The notes: generated by a model not told the origin, from the sequence alone. Counted from the stretch's first letter, positions 23,531 to 38,062 are shown. The stretch is DNA of 64,000 nt from Thysanoteuthis rhombus (GCA_963457665.1 OY735209.1:11868314-11932313); one strand, 5' to 3'. Numbers and translations are program-made.

Positions 23531-24343
23531 ATAAATGAAATAAAGATTTTTCAGAAAGAAAAAGAAAAAGTCAAGATGAGAGAAAATTTCGAAAAATATT
23601 AAAAAACAATTTTACTGATTATATTTGTGTATCAAAACCAACCAACCGAACACTAAACAATAATCATCTATGCATCAATTAATGTACCACTACATGCAAT
23701 GCATAACAATTAGAGGGTTATTCTTCAAGAATAATTTATAAACTGACTGGAATAATGTTTTTTATTTGAACATTTGTAATGCAGAATTATCTTTATTTTC
23801 CTTTAAACCAGTAAACAAACTTTTTAAATTTAACTGCACTTTAAGCTCTTTTGAATTTTTGATCATTACGCCTGCAATTGTTGGCACGTGTTTTCAAAAT
23901 GTTCGTTTGCCATTAACACTTCTAATTAGCGAGGGAAAGTACTAAAATTATTGTCAAGTACATAAGACAATGTACTAAACGTGTAATCAATTATATTTTA
24001 AAATGCTGTTTTAGTTTTGTGTCTACATTCAAGTAATTAGTTGTACTTGAGAGACAGGTCAACTTTAAATCATTTTATGTTACTCATCAGAGAATATCTG
24101 ACATCAAAGCTTTGGGAAGAGATTATTTTCACTCATTTTTTTCCCTTACATTAGTTTCTGGACGATGTAATCAACATAATGCATTCTCACCAGATCTGCA
24201 ACATACTTCAAGATAATCAAATATAAGACTTAATTCTCATTCTTTTTGAAAATGATAATGAGTATTTCTAATGAACATATTAACACTTTCAAAGAATTCA
24301 ATAAAGCTATTATCTAACAATTTTTTTTTAAAATGTATTTCTG

Positions 24344-24526
24344 ATGAGGAATCAAATAAGTGTAAATCAATTTCTCTTCACATTCTTAGTCTGCATTAGA
24401 TTCTCCCATGCTGTACACCAGGAAAATTTTTTGACCCAATCCAAAAATTCACGTCTATTGTCTTCTCATAATTCCAGAACTATTCAAGCTAGACCCATGA
24501 AAACATATCAAATGAAAGAGAAATGA
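24344..24526 (+). CDS. Small open frame of doubtful status
   Basis: Sixty codons with a hydrophobic N-terminal stretch (QFLFTFLVCIRFSHAVHQ) and a stop overlapping AATAAA. A pyrimidine-rich tract ending in TTCTTAG lies inside it, so it could also be a terminal exon starting at about 24,389. No homolog is recognised and composition is ambiguous. Most likely chance, listed because it lies 1.2 kb upstream of a real exon on the same strand. Confidence 0.15.
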   Translation: MRNQISVNQFLFTFLVCIRFSHAVHQENFLTQSKNSRLLSSHNSRTIQARPMKTYQMKEK

Positions 24527-24774
24527 ATAAAGACTTCACTTGTAGTAAAGTGCATTGTGAAAAATAGTTTTAAAAATGAAATATAGGCAAAAGGAAAGAG
24601 AGAAACAAATGCATATCATGTTATTTTATAATAAATTTTCTATTTTTCATAAGAAAAAGAGCCCTACAAAGTGAAATAACAAGTCTAATTTATAAGAGAT
24701 AGAGTTATCAAGGAAGGCCACTCACATTATTATTGGCTCTAGTTTTCTACAATGCCAGTCAGAAAGAAAAAAAA

Positions 24775-24865
24775 AAAGCGTTTGTTTTGGACGTATGAGG
24801 TACGCACATCAACACAGCATTGCAAGCTTAGCTAAAAGGACGTATGACGTACATCCTGACAGTAG
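24775..24865. repeat. Pair of GGACGTATGA direct repeats
   Basis: GGACGTATGAGGTACGCACA (24,789) and GGACGTATGACGTACATCC (24,839) are near-identical, 50 bases apart. The second contains a short palindrome (GTACGTCATAC on the other strand). Function unknown; probably a repeat fragment. Confidence 0.4.
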
Positions 24866-25059
24866 GCTAAGGGTAGGGTTAAACTCTTGGAAAAACTTGA
24901 AAGGAAAGTTGGACTGTGGAAGCAGATTCTCTATATTGATTGTTGGCAGAAAGATCTGAAAACATTTCCAAGATGTTATGGAGATGTCAAGGATGTAAAA
25001 ATGGAATCGTGACTTGATCAGTCATTGTCAAATTCTTACTATTGAGTTTTTTTTCTTCA

Positions 25060-25350
25060 TTTTCATAAGCGACAAAAATGAAGGATGACAATGACCAGAC
25101 CAGAACAGTGACATATGCAAGAACTGATGACAAATTCACTTCTACTTCTAAAGCCCAACTCAGGTCAACTTGTTTTGCTCAAGTTAACAAAACCCAATTA
25201 CAGAACTACTAATAAAGTAATTGAAACGGGACACGTGCTTTGGGAATCATAGTGTATAGAGCAACGAATTCTGTTTGGTTTACCTTTTAGATTTTAATGA
25301 AGTGAAGTAGTTTGACCCCAGCATAGCCAAGCTTGTTATTGTTCAAATAT
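25060..25350 (+). repeat. Dispersed repeat family C, copy 2
   Basis: It matches 6,480-6,760 in order: AGAACTGATGACAAATTCAC, GGTCAACTTGTTTTGCTCAA, AATAAAGTAATTGAAACGG, CTTTTAGATTTTAATGAAG, GTTTGACCCCAGC and AGCCAAGCTTG. Same orientation as copy 1. Confidence 0.6.
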
Positions 25351-25526
25351 TAAACTTTTTCTTTTTTTTCTTTTAAACCAGTGAAATGTATAAAACAGCC
25401 CATGGTTGAGAGTAGTATCTAATCAAAATCATTAAAAGTAAAAGCAATTCTATTTCATTGTTTCTGGGTCATATGATATTTGAGAACAATAACCTACAAT
25501 ATAGATATGGCACTAAAATAGAGTAT

Positions 25527-25564
25527 TACTAATTATCCATTTGTTCTGGCTCAAATTATGGTAG
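25527..25564 (+). promoter_or_regulatory. Predicted branch point and 3' splice acceptor
   Basis: TACTAAT (25,527-25,533) matches the branch-point consensus. It is followed by a pyrimidine-rich TCCATTTGTTCTGGCTC and the AG at 25,563-25,564, about 30 bases on. It defines the start of the next exon. Confidence 0.5.
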
Positions 25565-25689
25565 ATATCATAACATTTGTATTGTTATGCTTTCTTGTGA
25601 TCATCACACTGTTCTATGAAGCAGTAACCAAGTTGTACGATTTTACAGTGAAACAAAGCACTCATGGGATCAATATCAAATCAAGATGG
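25565..25689 (+). CDS. Penultimate coding exon of a membrane protein
   Basis: The exon of 125 bases opens with two bases of a split codon and then 41 codons. Residues IITFVLLCFLVIITLFYEA form one hydrophobic membrane segment; the rest, VTKLYDFTVKQSTHGINIK followed by SRW, is polar and basic. It ends ATGG|GTAAGT, a consensus donor, at a codon boundary. Together with the next exon it forms the C terminus of a protein whose last membrane span lies near its end. I do not recognise the protein. A C-terminal anchor like those of UDP-glucuronosyltransferases, or the first span of a copper transporter, are guesses without support. Upstream exons were not found in the window. Confidence 0.55.
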
Positions 25690-25987
25690 GTAAGTAAAAA
25701 CATTAGATACATTCATTTAGTATACATTGTATCATTCAAAAGCACAATTGAAATTATAGGAGGTCATCACGCATAAAAATGATATATACACACAGAATTT
25801 TCCTTATAGTTTTACAACTAATGTAAAATTAAATTCAGCTTTATAAGGTACAATAATGTGTATAAATATTGAGAGTTAGAGACAGGATGTAGTTTTAACG
25901 ACATATTAGAGAAAAAAAAGACAACCTGGAAACCAAGTTTAATACATATTTGATTTATTTATTCATATTTGTGGTGTTTTTTGGCAG
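25690..25987 (+). other. Predicted 298-base phase-0 intron
   Basis: It begins GTAAGT and ends TTTGTGGTGTTTTTTGGCAG, a strong T-rich acceptor. The reading frame stays open across the junction. Confidence 0.55.
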
Positions 25988-26041
25988 ACCTACAATGATA
26001 AAATGATGGCCCAACATCCAGAGAAAGTGAACAGGAAATAA
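25988..26041 (+). CDS. Terminal coding exon of the same gene
   Basis: Codons from the acceptor give TYNDKMMAQHPEKVNRK and then TAA, in the phase required by the upstream exon. The tail is short, polar and basic, consistent with a cytosolic C terminus after a membrane span. AATAAA overlaps the stop region, and further AATAAA-like signals lie near 26,165-26,190, so the 3' UTR is probably short. No homolog recognised. Confidence 0.5.
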   Translation, partial: TYNDKMMAQHPEKVNRK

Positions 26042-26542
26042 AGATTCTTATCCACACGTTGTGGGAAGGCAAAAGTTAAGTTCCAACACCTTAACCTTGA
26101 ACCAAACTATCACCATGAATATTCATACTTTGTTTCCAGATTGCCTTTTTTTCCTCTATAAATATTAATGAATAAATGATAAATAAATAAATATAATGAC
26201 ATAACAGACAAATTAATTATTCTAGTAAATATCCCCCACTTCCAATTAAAATTATCAGAGCCTACCAACATGTTTATATCTGAGCTAATTTTTTCATCCA
26301 AGTAATTGGTTAAATCAAATATTAGATTGCTACATATGAAATGGCATTTTTTGAATAGTAAGATGAAGGACAATATAAACAAAGTGAACAAATGTAAATA
26401 TTTAATCAAAATATGACCAATTTGAAGCAACAACTCTTTTTCAATGACCCTTTATCAACATCATGTCATGTCTATAAAACTATAGGTTTAGTGGTCATAA
26501 ATTCAGTAAAAGTATGGCTTCCCTATCATCTAATATTTCACT

Positions 26543-26900
26543 ATGGATCATCATCATCAGTCTTTTAACTTCCGTTGTTGGACATGGACCTTCCCCAGGA
26601 TTTGCCACACTTCCCTATCATGGGCGTCGCAGAGCCAGTACTTTCTGAATTTATCTACCCGGATGTACTGTGCTGTTTTGTGGCCTCTCCATATTAGGCC
26701 CAGCATAATTCTTTCATGTACATGTTGCATAATTCTCAATTTGCAGATCTGTCTCTTGGTTAGGTTCTATGTTTCAGCTCCATAAGTGACTATTGGGAGA
26801 ATACATTGGTTATACATCCTTCTTTTTAGGATTAATGGGATCTTATTTTTTAAGGTTGAGCTTGTTCTGCCAAAGGCTTCCATGTATATGAAGTTCTAAA
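26543..26900 (-). mobile_element. LINE 3' end (5'-truncated)
   Basis: The minus strand encodes the C-terminal part of a non-LTR reverse transcriptase: STLKNKIPLILKRRMYNQ, then CILPIVTYGAET, KLRIMQHVHERIMLGLIWR and a W.RADH-like tail ending QQRKLKD. This is the thumb and end region downstream of the catalytic site. The catalytic part is absent because the insertion is 5'-truncated. The 3' tail is a short GATGATGATGAT repeat (CATCATCATC on the + strand at about 26,548), a tail style seen in RTE-like and related LINEs. The same tail and protein words recur at 52,860-53,668, so this is one family. Confidence 0.8.
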
Positions 26901-26904
26901 TTGC

Positions 26905-27345
26905 TGAAAGATGATAATCTGTAGAAGAGATGTTAGGTAAATATACAGGATGCAGCAAGACTTTATATCCAAATTCTCTAAGCTCACACAGTCAGCTGAG
27001 TGGTGTGCGATCTGGCCATGTCATGAAGCTTTTCATTTACTTCTAACTTTTTAACCTTACTCATTGCCTTGAGATGATGTGATATAGTTACTGTTGAAGT
27101 CCTAAGGTCTCCAGTAAGTGCTTCAACTGTTATTAGTGCGCTGATGACCACTGGTGTCAGAAATTGTTCATTCTTAAGAACAGGTTTGGCCCTCCTTCGG
27201 TGTTTATCACTGGTCTTCATATTTCCGGACCTAAACTTATTGAAACAACGCTGAACAGTCATCAGAGTAACAGTATTCAATCCGATTGCTCAGTTGATGT
27301 TATCAGCAGCATTATGTCCTAATTTAGAATCATACTTGAAAATTG
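26905..27345 (-). mobile_element. mariner transposon remnant, internally deleted
   Basis: On the minus strand SKLGHNAADNIN, then NTVTLMTVQRCFNKFRSGNM, is the first helix-turn-helix region of a mariner transposase, and TISHHLKAMSKVKKLEVNE is the second. The frame then passes directly to LHDMARSHTTQL, equivalent to the HDNARPHTA catalytic block, and ELREFGYKVLLHPVYLPNIS with STDYHLSAI, the last acidic block of the D34D triad. About 150 residues including the first catalytic Asp are missing between HTH and HDNARPH. Stops and frame changes make it non-functional. Terminal repeats were not located. Confidence 0.8.
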
Positions 27346-27415
27346 GTTGAACATTTTGAGTAGATATCATTAATATTAAGGACTAAAAAAGACTCCAATA
27401 ATAACAAATTATACT

Positions 27416-27765
27416 AAAAACTGTCAACCAGAACTATCAGAATAGGTTTCTTCAGTTTTCAAGTTAGTCTAGCTACATATGCATTCATTATGCAACCAGG
27501 CCACACAAATGGAGCTAGAAGGCTGAAATATTCAACATTCAATCCTTATTATGTCTAGAAGAAAGTTTTAAAAAATTTTTTTTAAATTAAAAAAAAACCG
27601 CCCCTGAATAGATGGGGGGGGAGGTCTTTTTTGCAACGTAAGATTTGGCTAAATTAATACCCTAGTTTGTGTCCAGCTCAATTGATCACTTTTTCAGTTT
27701 ATTAATTGATCATCCCAACATGGAGTCACATAATGGTTTCTATTGAGTGACTAACCAGACAAGTC
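27416..27765 (+). repeat. Dispersed repeat family A, copy 4
   Basis: Starts AACTGTCAACCAGAACTATC and runs through GTTTTCAAGTTAGTCTAGCT, CAGGCCACACAAATGGAGCT, a G run with TTTTGCAACGTAAG, TTAATTGATCATCCCAACA and GAGTGACTAACCAGACAAG. Shorter in the GTGATCACTA block than copies 2 and 3. Confidence 0.65.
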
Positions 27766-28515
27766 TTCATTTACACTGAATTAGGAAAAAAAAAATGCTA
27801 TTACCTCAATGAAACCTTCAGTCTCGAGCATTATTTCTCAACAATGAGGAAAACATTTCATGTGTAACTACTTGATACTTTCAAGGCTGCTTTTTAATAT
27901 ATTTGATCATAAAATTTAAAAAGGAACTTATTTACAAATGGATCTATAATAATAACAACTCTCTCCACAGACCTTCAAATATTTGTGAAAGAGAATCGTG
28001 AGAAGATACAGGACTTTCCATTAAGAATAAAGATTTTTCCATACTACTTTGTAAAATGAAACCAACCTTATTTTATAGAAATATCAAGACTATTGTTTTA
28101 CAACTAGTTCACATGCACCTACTGCTAAAGAAAACATTTTCAAGCTTTTATGCCTGCAGTATTCAGTTATCCGCAAAACACGTTTCCGCACGACATTTCC
28201 AGGCATGTGTCATTTTCGCAATATACTTGATAATTCTTCATTAAAGAAATGATGCTTCCACTTTTTTCAATTTCCATGTTAAATAAACAGTACTTTTAAT
28301 ATAAGAAAAATTAACATTTTGCCTTTTCAAATCAAAAACATCTTGCTTATTTATGCGACACAGAATGTTCATATGCCTATTTTCCCCTCAGTGCTCTTAC
28401 TTTCCCATTTTGAGATTATCCTTTCTATTAGAGTTTATATACATTTCGAATAATTCCATAAACAAGGCTAAAATCCAATATCTCTATATGTATGTAAATA
28501 TAGTCATACACACAA

Positions 28516-28519
<4 letters not shown>
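27766..28519. other. No recognisable gene
   Basis: AT-rich spacer between repeat A copy 4 and a long (TA)n. Only chance frames. Confidence 0.4.

Positions 28520-28585
<66 letters not shown>
28520..28585. repeat. (TA)33 microsatellite
   Basis: Uninterrupted TA dinucleotides. Other TA arrays of 20 or more bases lie at 2,454, 8,243, 10,527, 15,093, 30,635, 32,626, 34,560, 46,845, 49,318, 51,427 and 51,502. Confidence 0.9.
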
Positions 28586-28588
<3 letters not shown>

Positions 28589-28749
28589 TTCAACCCCTAT
28601 TCTCATCTTGTTTATTCTGTCTTTTTTTGTCTCGTTCAACGCAACAGTATGTACTCAAGAAATGGACAAATTTGGTCAAACAATGTACGAGTGTTTAAAG
28701 AAATGGATATATATGATCTGAAAGAATGATAATAAATGGCGTTTTATCA

Positions 28750-29103
28750 TATAGAAACTCTTATTCAAAGTGATCTTCCGTCATTACATGGTTAATGTAT
28801 CACTTGGCCTAGACGAAGTACATAGATAAACAATTGAAGAAAATGGGGTCGCTGCAGGAAACGAATAGAGCAGATATAGACCGAAGAATAAACGAGATGA
28901 GAATTTGGAGTGAAAACAGTCATCTCGGCCTTTGCATTACCAGCAGCTGTTTATTTAGCTCAATGGTAAAAGCAACGCTATGTTGAACCGGCTACCGTAC
29001 TGGTTGCAGGTTTCAATTCCAGCAACAGATGCATTTTCTTCAATTGTTTTCTATTTATGCTGACTAGGCTAAGAGATACATTAACCAAATAAGAGTTTCT
29101 ATA
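28750..29103. mobile_element. Palindromic element with a tRNA-like core
   Basis: The ends TATAGAAACTCTTATT and AATAAGAGTTTCTATA are perfect inverted repeats. Arms continue inward: TGGTTAATGTATCACTTGGC pairs with GCTAAGAGATACATTAACCA, and AACAATTGAAGAAAATG pairs with CATTTTCTTCAATTGTT. The left arm has about 23 extra bases after the terminus. The inner right half contains a tRNA-like unit, with A box TTTAGCTCAATGGTAAAAGC and B box GCAGGTTTCAATTCC. It looks like a non-autonomous foldback transposon that captured, or evolved around, a SINE or tRNA-like sequence. No coding capacity. Confidence 0.7.
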
Positions 29104-32729
<3,626 letters not shown>

Positions 32730-33400
32730 TGCGAGGATTGAATATCAGAAAAATAGAATATCTAGTTTTGAGATCAGTTAATTTAATATAAGTTGTGATT
32801 CAGATGAGAAAGAGAAAAAAATATATAGAATACTATAAAGCAGAGATTTTTTTTTTTCCACCCAAGTCCAAAGCTATACACCCCAAATGAGATGAATCAT
32901 AAAAGTGGTACTGGTAATCACTGTTGCATTTTTACTAGAGGTGTGAGAGGGGGGGGAGGAGGAAGGGTAAACAACTCTCATGAAATAAGAAGAGGTAATG
33001 CTTTCATTAGGGTGGATACTGTTGGTGTATATTACAGTAAAAAGGTCTCATTTACCATAGACCAGATGACTCTCGCAGAGTCAACAGCTGAAACAAAATT
33101 CATTTGCTCCATTCCAAAGCCAAGTGTAAATAGTGAAAGCTAAGACCATCAAGGAAGGACTGGTCGACTGCATATTAACTCTTTGAGGCACATTTCTTTT
33201 TCTCCCACTTTGAACAGTGCAGCTATCTTCAAAAAGGTTTTTTGGACAATCATACTTGACCTTTGTTCCTCACAAAATGTTTCTGCCGGTCTATTCTATG
33301 GCCTATTCCACGTGTACAATCAGTGTGTAAAGAGGGGGACTCATTTTTTCCAGTAGTATCAAATATCCGTAGCAAACAATTTTTTTTTTTTTTTTTTTTT
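32730..33400. other. No recognisable gene
   Basis: A 83-codon + frame at 32,892-33,143 begins within ordinary-looking sequence with a poly-Gly patch from a G run. No homology recognised and no splice sites of quality. Confidence 0.3.
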
Positions 33401-33402
33401 AA

Positions 33403-33480
33403 GTACAGGTAGTCACCTACTTAAGACTAAATTTCATCCTGGATATATCTGGGAACGGATGTAAGTCGGACAAATATTCT
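33403..33480 (+). mobile_element. Possible DNA-transposon terminus
   Basis: ACAGGTAGTCACCTACTTAA, then GGAACGGATGTAAGTCGGAC, resembles the CAGGTAGTCCTCGACTTACG-type ends of some pogo or mariner-like elements in animals, including the later ACGTAAGTCG echo. No opposite end was found. Confidence 0.3.
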
Positions 33481-33727
33481 TATGATGTGTTTGTATGTTA
33501 TGTTTTATGATGAAAAAACCTTCACTTTTGTTCAGTGTAGCTAATTTAGATGCAATCTTTCAATTTTTCAATTCTGGAAGTCAGCCTCAAATTCAAAAAA
33601 TATTTTTAAAATTTCTATTTAAAAAAAAAAAAAAAAAAAATCCCAATTGGCTACATTCCCCAACAAATTTATAAAGTGGAATAGAAAACGAATGAGTAAT
33701 CTTTCAAGGAGTTTTTCATACTATTGA

Positions 33728-34185
33728 AACCCTAGTTGCTGTTAAAACAACATTTCCGCCGATTCATTCTTCTTCAGATGTACTACCCGGAAGTGATGTT
33801 GGTAAACAGAATCAAAGGAGAGATATAAAGATCTGGGATGGCCGACCATATTAGGAAAGAAAAAGGCAAACAGTCCCCTAGCTGGGAAGAAGTTTGTATC
33901 ATACACGCAAGACACTGTTCAAGACTGAAGAAAATTAAGGCGGCAGCCTATATCAAACGAGAGAGAAGTTCAACACAATATGGTTTCCATTACTCAAATG
34001 GGACAAGATATGGAAATCCAGGCCTAACATGGAATGAAAAAGAAAATTACATCACCCAAATCCAATATTATAGCGTTGCTACTTTTGGCAAATTCTGTTT
34101 ACCAACATCACATTTGTAGAGGGTACAACTGAAGAAGGCCGTAGAGTGAATCAGCTGAAACATTGTGTTAACAACACAAACAACG
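33728..34185 (+). mobile_element. Penelope-like element remnant between inverted arms
   Basis: Between 33,838 and 33,990 the + strand encodes MADHIRKEKGKQSPSWEE, IIHARHCSRLKKIK and AAYIKRERS. The order DH, then W, then II, then R..K..AAYIK is that of the GIY-YIG endonuclease end of Penelope-like retroelements. Only this last domain is present; the reverse transcriptase is absent. It is bracketed by inverted arms (33,728-33,811 and 34,090-34,185): ATTCTGTTTACCAACATCAC at the right is the reverse complement of the left arm, with TGAAGAAG and GAATCNGC shared further out. Inverted terminal duplication is common in Penelope copies. Confidence 0.65.
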
Positions 34186-34199
34186 ATGAGTTCAATTGT

Positions 34200-34740
34200 T
34201 GAAGAAAAAAATTAAAAATTTTTAAAAAATAGAATAAAAAGATGAATGTTAATGACCTTTCTGAAAACTATACACAGCACAAAAATGTAATCATATTTCA
34301 AAATTGAGAGAAAAGTAAAAAAATTATAAAAATAATTTTTAAAATCTTTCAGGGAAGAAAGGGAAAAAAAAAAAAATAAATAAAGTCCAGGAACATTCCC
34401 AGTTATAAAATTTAACCCTTTCCACTCCATCATTGTGAATAATAAGTGAAATAAGGTTTTATAAAACTTTGAATACACAACACAGCCAAGAGTAATATAA
34501 TTTTACATCAAAAAAGAAAAACATATATACTAATTTATATAATCTTCCATTTTATCAACTATATATATATATATATATCCAGGCAAATTTTTACATTTAC
34601 TTATATTGTTTAGTTTAGGAGAGTAACTTTTATATTTACATGAATTTTTTTTTATATCCGTGTATAAGGGTCGCAAGTCACAAACTACCTTTAACAGCAA
34701 CACTTATAATGTAGGATGCAGATATTTTTCAATCGTCTCT
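34200..34740. other. No recognisable gene
   Basis: AT-rich with a poly-A tract at 34,366-34,378 and (TA)10 at 34,560-34,578. Confidence 0.4.
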
Positions 34741-34741
34741 T

Positions 34742-34844
34742 TGTTAAGCCAGGACTTCCATACCTAGTCCCTATTGAGCAGTGAAACCCACACCATATTG
34801 AATTCAACATTAGTTTGATTAACGGAAGTCCAGGCCTAACAAAG
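34742..34844. repeat. Small inverted repeat, MITE-like
   Basis: TTTGTTAAGCCAGGACTTCC at the left and GGAAGTCCAGGCCTAACAAA at the right are reverse complements with three mismatches across about 20 bases, 100 bases end to end. No coding capacity. Confidence 0.55.
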
Positions 34845-36234
34845 AAATAGATCAAAAATATCTACATCCTTCCTATTTTATCAGAGATGCTCTTACAAAA
34901 ATAAGACAAAATTCTGTTCTCAACTTCACACATGAATAGTAAATGCCATTGAAAACATCTGCCAAAACATTGTGAGAACAACAAAAATATCAAGTAGTTA
35001 GATTGTCTGAAAATCTCTTTAAATGTTAATGACCCCTCACAAAATTGAAGACAGTACTCTGCCATCTGTTGATCAGATTACAGAATTAAGAAGGATGGAA
35101 TAAAATAGTGGGACAGAATATAAACTTCTGCACTCAAAGATAAATGAATATATATAAAAAAAAAAATGGTATTAAAAATGAACCATCAACATGCAGATAC
35201 CAAAACTTCAAAAGAAAAGAGAAATTCAACACCCGAATATTTACAGAAAAAAAAGAATGCAAAATGTTAGATACTCTTAAGGTTCTGATATCATGCACCT
35301 TACTATAAAACTGGTCCGTTATACACGCTTTTAAAACAAATAAAATGCATAATATATAATTAAAAATTGACATTAGTGATAAAGGTTGATCACCTTCACT
35401 TACTAAATGTTTACAGTGACCTGATAAACTATTGGAATCATTTTGTGTGCTGGTTCAGACTAATTTTATCTTCATTTTTTATTTGCTTTTTTTTTCATAA
35501 CCTTTCAGTGATGAATCCACCCACCCTATATCTAACCAACTTCAGACAAGAACTGATAAACTGTCTCCAGAGTCAAGAGACATGCTGACTGACACACTTT
35601 GAATAGTTATAGCTATATCTTATCCTAATTCATCAAAAGTCTGTCAGTCTGTACATGATAGCCTACCACAAAAACCATACAGCATGATCCCATAAAATTT
35701 TCTTCATGTACCAATGTGACCCGTAGGCAGGTTTTTAGTAAGTTCGTTAATTAAAAAATCACCCTCCCGAAACGTTCTGGCTTGTTCATCAGGAGAAGGA
35801 GGAGGGGGTTAATTTACAATGTAAATTCATGCTAAAATGTGCTTTTTTTTGCACCTACTTTTTCTGCCTAATCCATTGGGGGCTGATGAAAAACTGCTAG
35901 ATTATAGAGTAAGTGGGGACAATCGTTCATAGAGAGGATGGGAGAGTAAGAGGGAGATATCATCTTGCTAACACTGGGTATTTTGGTATCATTCATAGAG
36001 AGGTGCTAAGTGTGAGAGATAGAACGACTGTTCATTTTCTGCAAAGCAGTGAGTATGTAAAATTCAACATTTTTCCAAGATTATTGAATTAAAAAAATTT
36101 TTTTTTTTTTAAATCACGAATAACACTTGAAAAAAAAATTAAAATTGAACACTACCCGATTTCTACCCATCTATTTTATTCTTTCTTTTGACAGCAATTT
36201 CATTCGACCCAAAAAGGTGGGTTCTCCAGTTGTT
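34845..36234. other. No firm gene; possible family A scrap
   Basis: 35,800-35,860 (G-rich run, TTAATTTACAATGTAAATTC, ATGCTAAAATG) loosely matches the middle of family A. CATTCATAGAGAGG occurs at 35,926 (as GTTCATAGAGAGG) and 35,991. No coding signal is supportable. Confidence 0.3.
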
Positions 36235-36795
36235 TATATAATTTACCTCTGCCAATGAAATGCGAAGTGGTATACTATTATTCACTTATATGTTTGCCCA
36301 TTTGTCTGCACAGAATTTCCAAGAGTTCTCAATGAATTTCAATAACATTTTGTTAAAAGATGGGCCACGAGCTAAAGAACCATTGATTCAAGTTGAGGGA
36401 GGATTAAGGATTTTTTTGTTTCAACAGATAATTTTTTTTATATATTAAGGCAACAAGTCCTATGTGGAAAAATTGGAACTTACTGTTAACTCTCCTGCAT
36501 CATAGCTATTTTTGTGTAATTTTTAGTGACAATGGTTTGAGCTGAGTGCTTTCTAGTTACCACTGCCCTGGAAGTTGGAGAAGTATATATATTTGGTCAT
36601 GTCTGTCTTTCCTTCTGTGTCTTTCCATACAATAGTTCCAAATGTTCCAAACAAATTTCACTGAAATTTTGTGGAAAGGCATCCAATAAGCAAACAGAAG
36701 GGATTAAATTTTGGGGTGGATCCATGCACAATTAGTTCCCTCGACAATGGCATTAGCAGAGGTTCTCCCCTCACAGGGTGTTTCCTAGTTCTTAT
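36235..36795 (+). repeat. Family F, two further units
   Basis: Unit one (36,235-36,430) has CTCTGCCAATG, GTCTGCACAGAATTTCCAAG and AATGAATTTCAATAAC. Unit two (36,585-36,795) has TCTGTCTTTCCTTCTGTG, AGTTCCAAATGTTCCAAAC, TTTTGGGGTGGATCCATG, CACAATTAGTTCC and AATGGCATTAGCAGAGGT. These match 13,165-13,665. Confidence 0.55.
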
Positions 36796-38062
36796 TCATA
36801 AGAAATTTTTTTAGATAAATAAATTGACAATGAATCATACAACATTTAATTATGTTGAAATGTTGATAGTTCATTTGCCAATTCTTGACACTTTTTTTCT
36901 TTGGGTGTGCTCTTAACTGTGACCCCAGTTATGATACTTTCGTCTGTACTTTTTTTTTTATGACCCATCATTTTGTGGCAAACCTAGTACAAATGCCTAC
37001 TGGGAAAAAAAAAAAAAAAAAAAAAGCAAAAATGAAGGAAGAAACATTGATAAATATTGATATTCAAGATCCCGATAAGAAACCAAAGATAAGAACGAGG
37101 ATGCATGATATCTGTGTTAGAGAAGGTGGTGGTCCTAAGAACCAACTGATCTCTCAACTAAGTTTGTTTTTATATAGATCCTAGTTAGTTGGTGATAGTA
37201 GAGGAAGTACAACTGCAAAGCATTCTGGGAGGAAGAGAGAGAGGGGAGGGTTTCAGTGATATCTATTTTCAGTCAACCATCAAGTTTTCCTCAGCAGCTT
37301 GTTCAAGCTCTGTCTTATTATCAGAAAGATAATCTCAAAGCACAGAAACAGTAACTATTTTTAAAGCATTCAATAACATCACTCATTATGTTACTTTTGG
37401 TTACTGAATTTACTATCTGAAAAGGTTTTAATTCAACTACGATAAGGTCTTATCTCTAAATCCTCAGCATCACCATTGAAGAAAAAAAAAATTATCTCAA
37501 CTCGCTTATTTTGATTACTAAAAGATTTAAGAAAATTTTTTCATGGTTTTCAGCTTTCAATGGTAAAAAATATCTTGAAAAGGGAAAATAACTAAAAAGA
37601 AAATCAAGAAGAAGGTGAATAGGACCCCAGAATTAATAATTATGGTTTACAATACAATACATGAAATTTTTTTTCTTAAATTACTGTCAACTTTATTTTA
37701 CAAAAACAATGACCTGATTTTGCCTGCTGGAATATTTAGGAAGGAAAATGGTGAGTGGGTAAAGGGCTTCCACTATGATTTGTGTAAAAAAATTAGTTAT
37801 ATTGTAAAAGATCTTTATGCTGTTTGCAAGAATAATGATAGGAGAAAATTCTGATATAATAATGATTTATTGCCATTGTTTAGAATAAGAGATTTGCTAG
37901 AAATTACCTCTAGTGACCTCCGAGGTCAACCTCGTATAGCCTAATACTAGGAGTTAATCTTTTATGAGTCTACATGTGAAACATTAGGTCAGTAAGCATT
38001 GTAGCATAAAAAAAAAAGAGAGAGAAAGAGACTAATGAATAAACAAACAGAAGGCTCGAAAA
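36796..38062. other. No recognisable gene
   Basis: AT-rich with poly-A near 37,004-37,025 and short chance frames. Nothing supportable. Confidence 0.4.
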
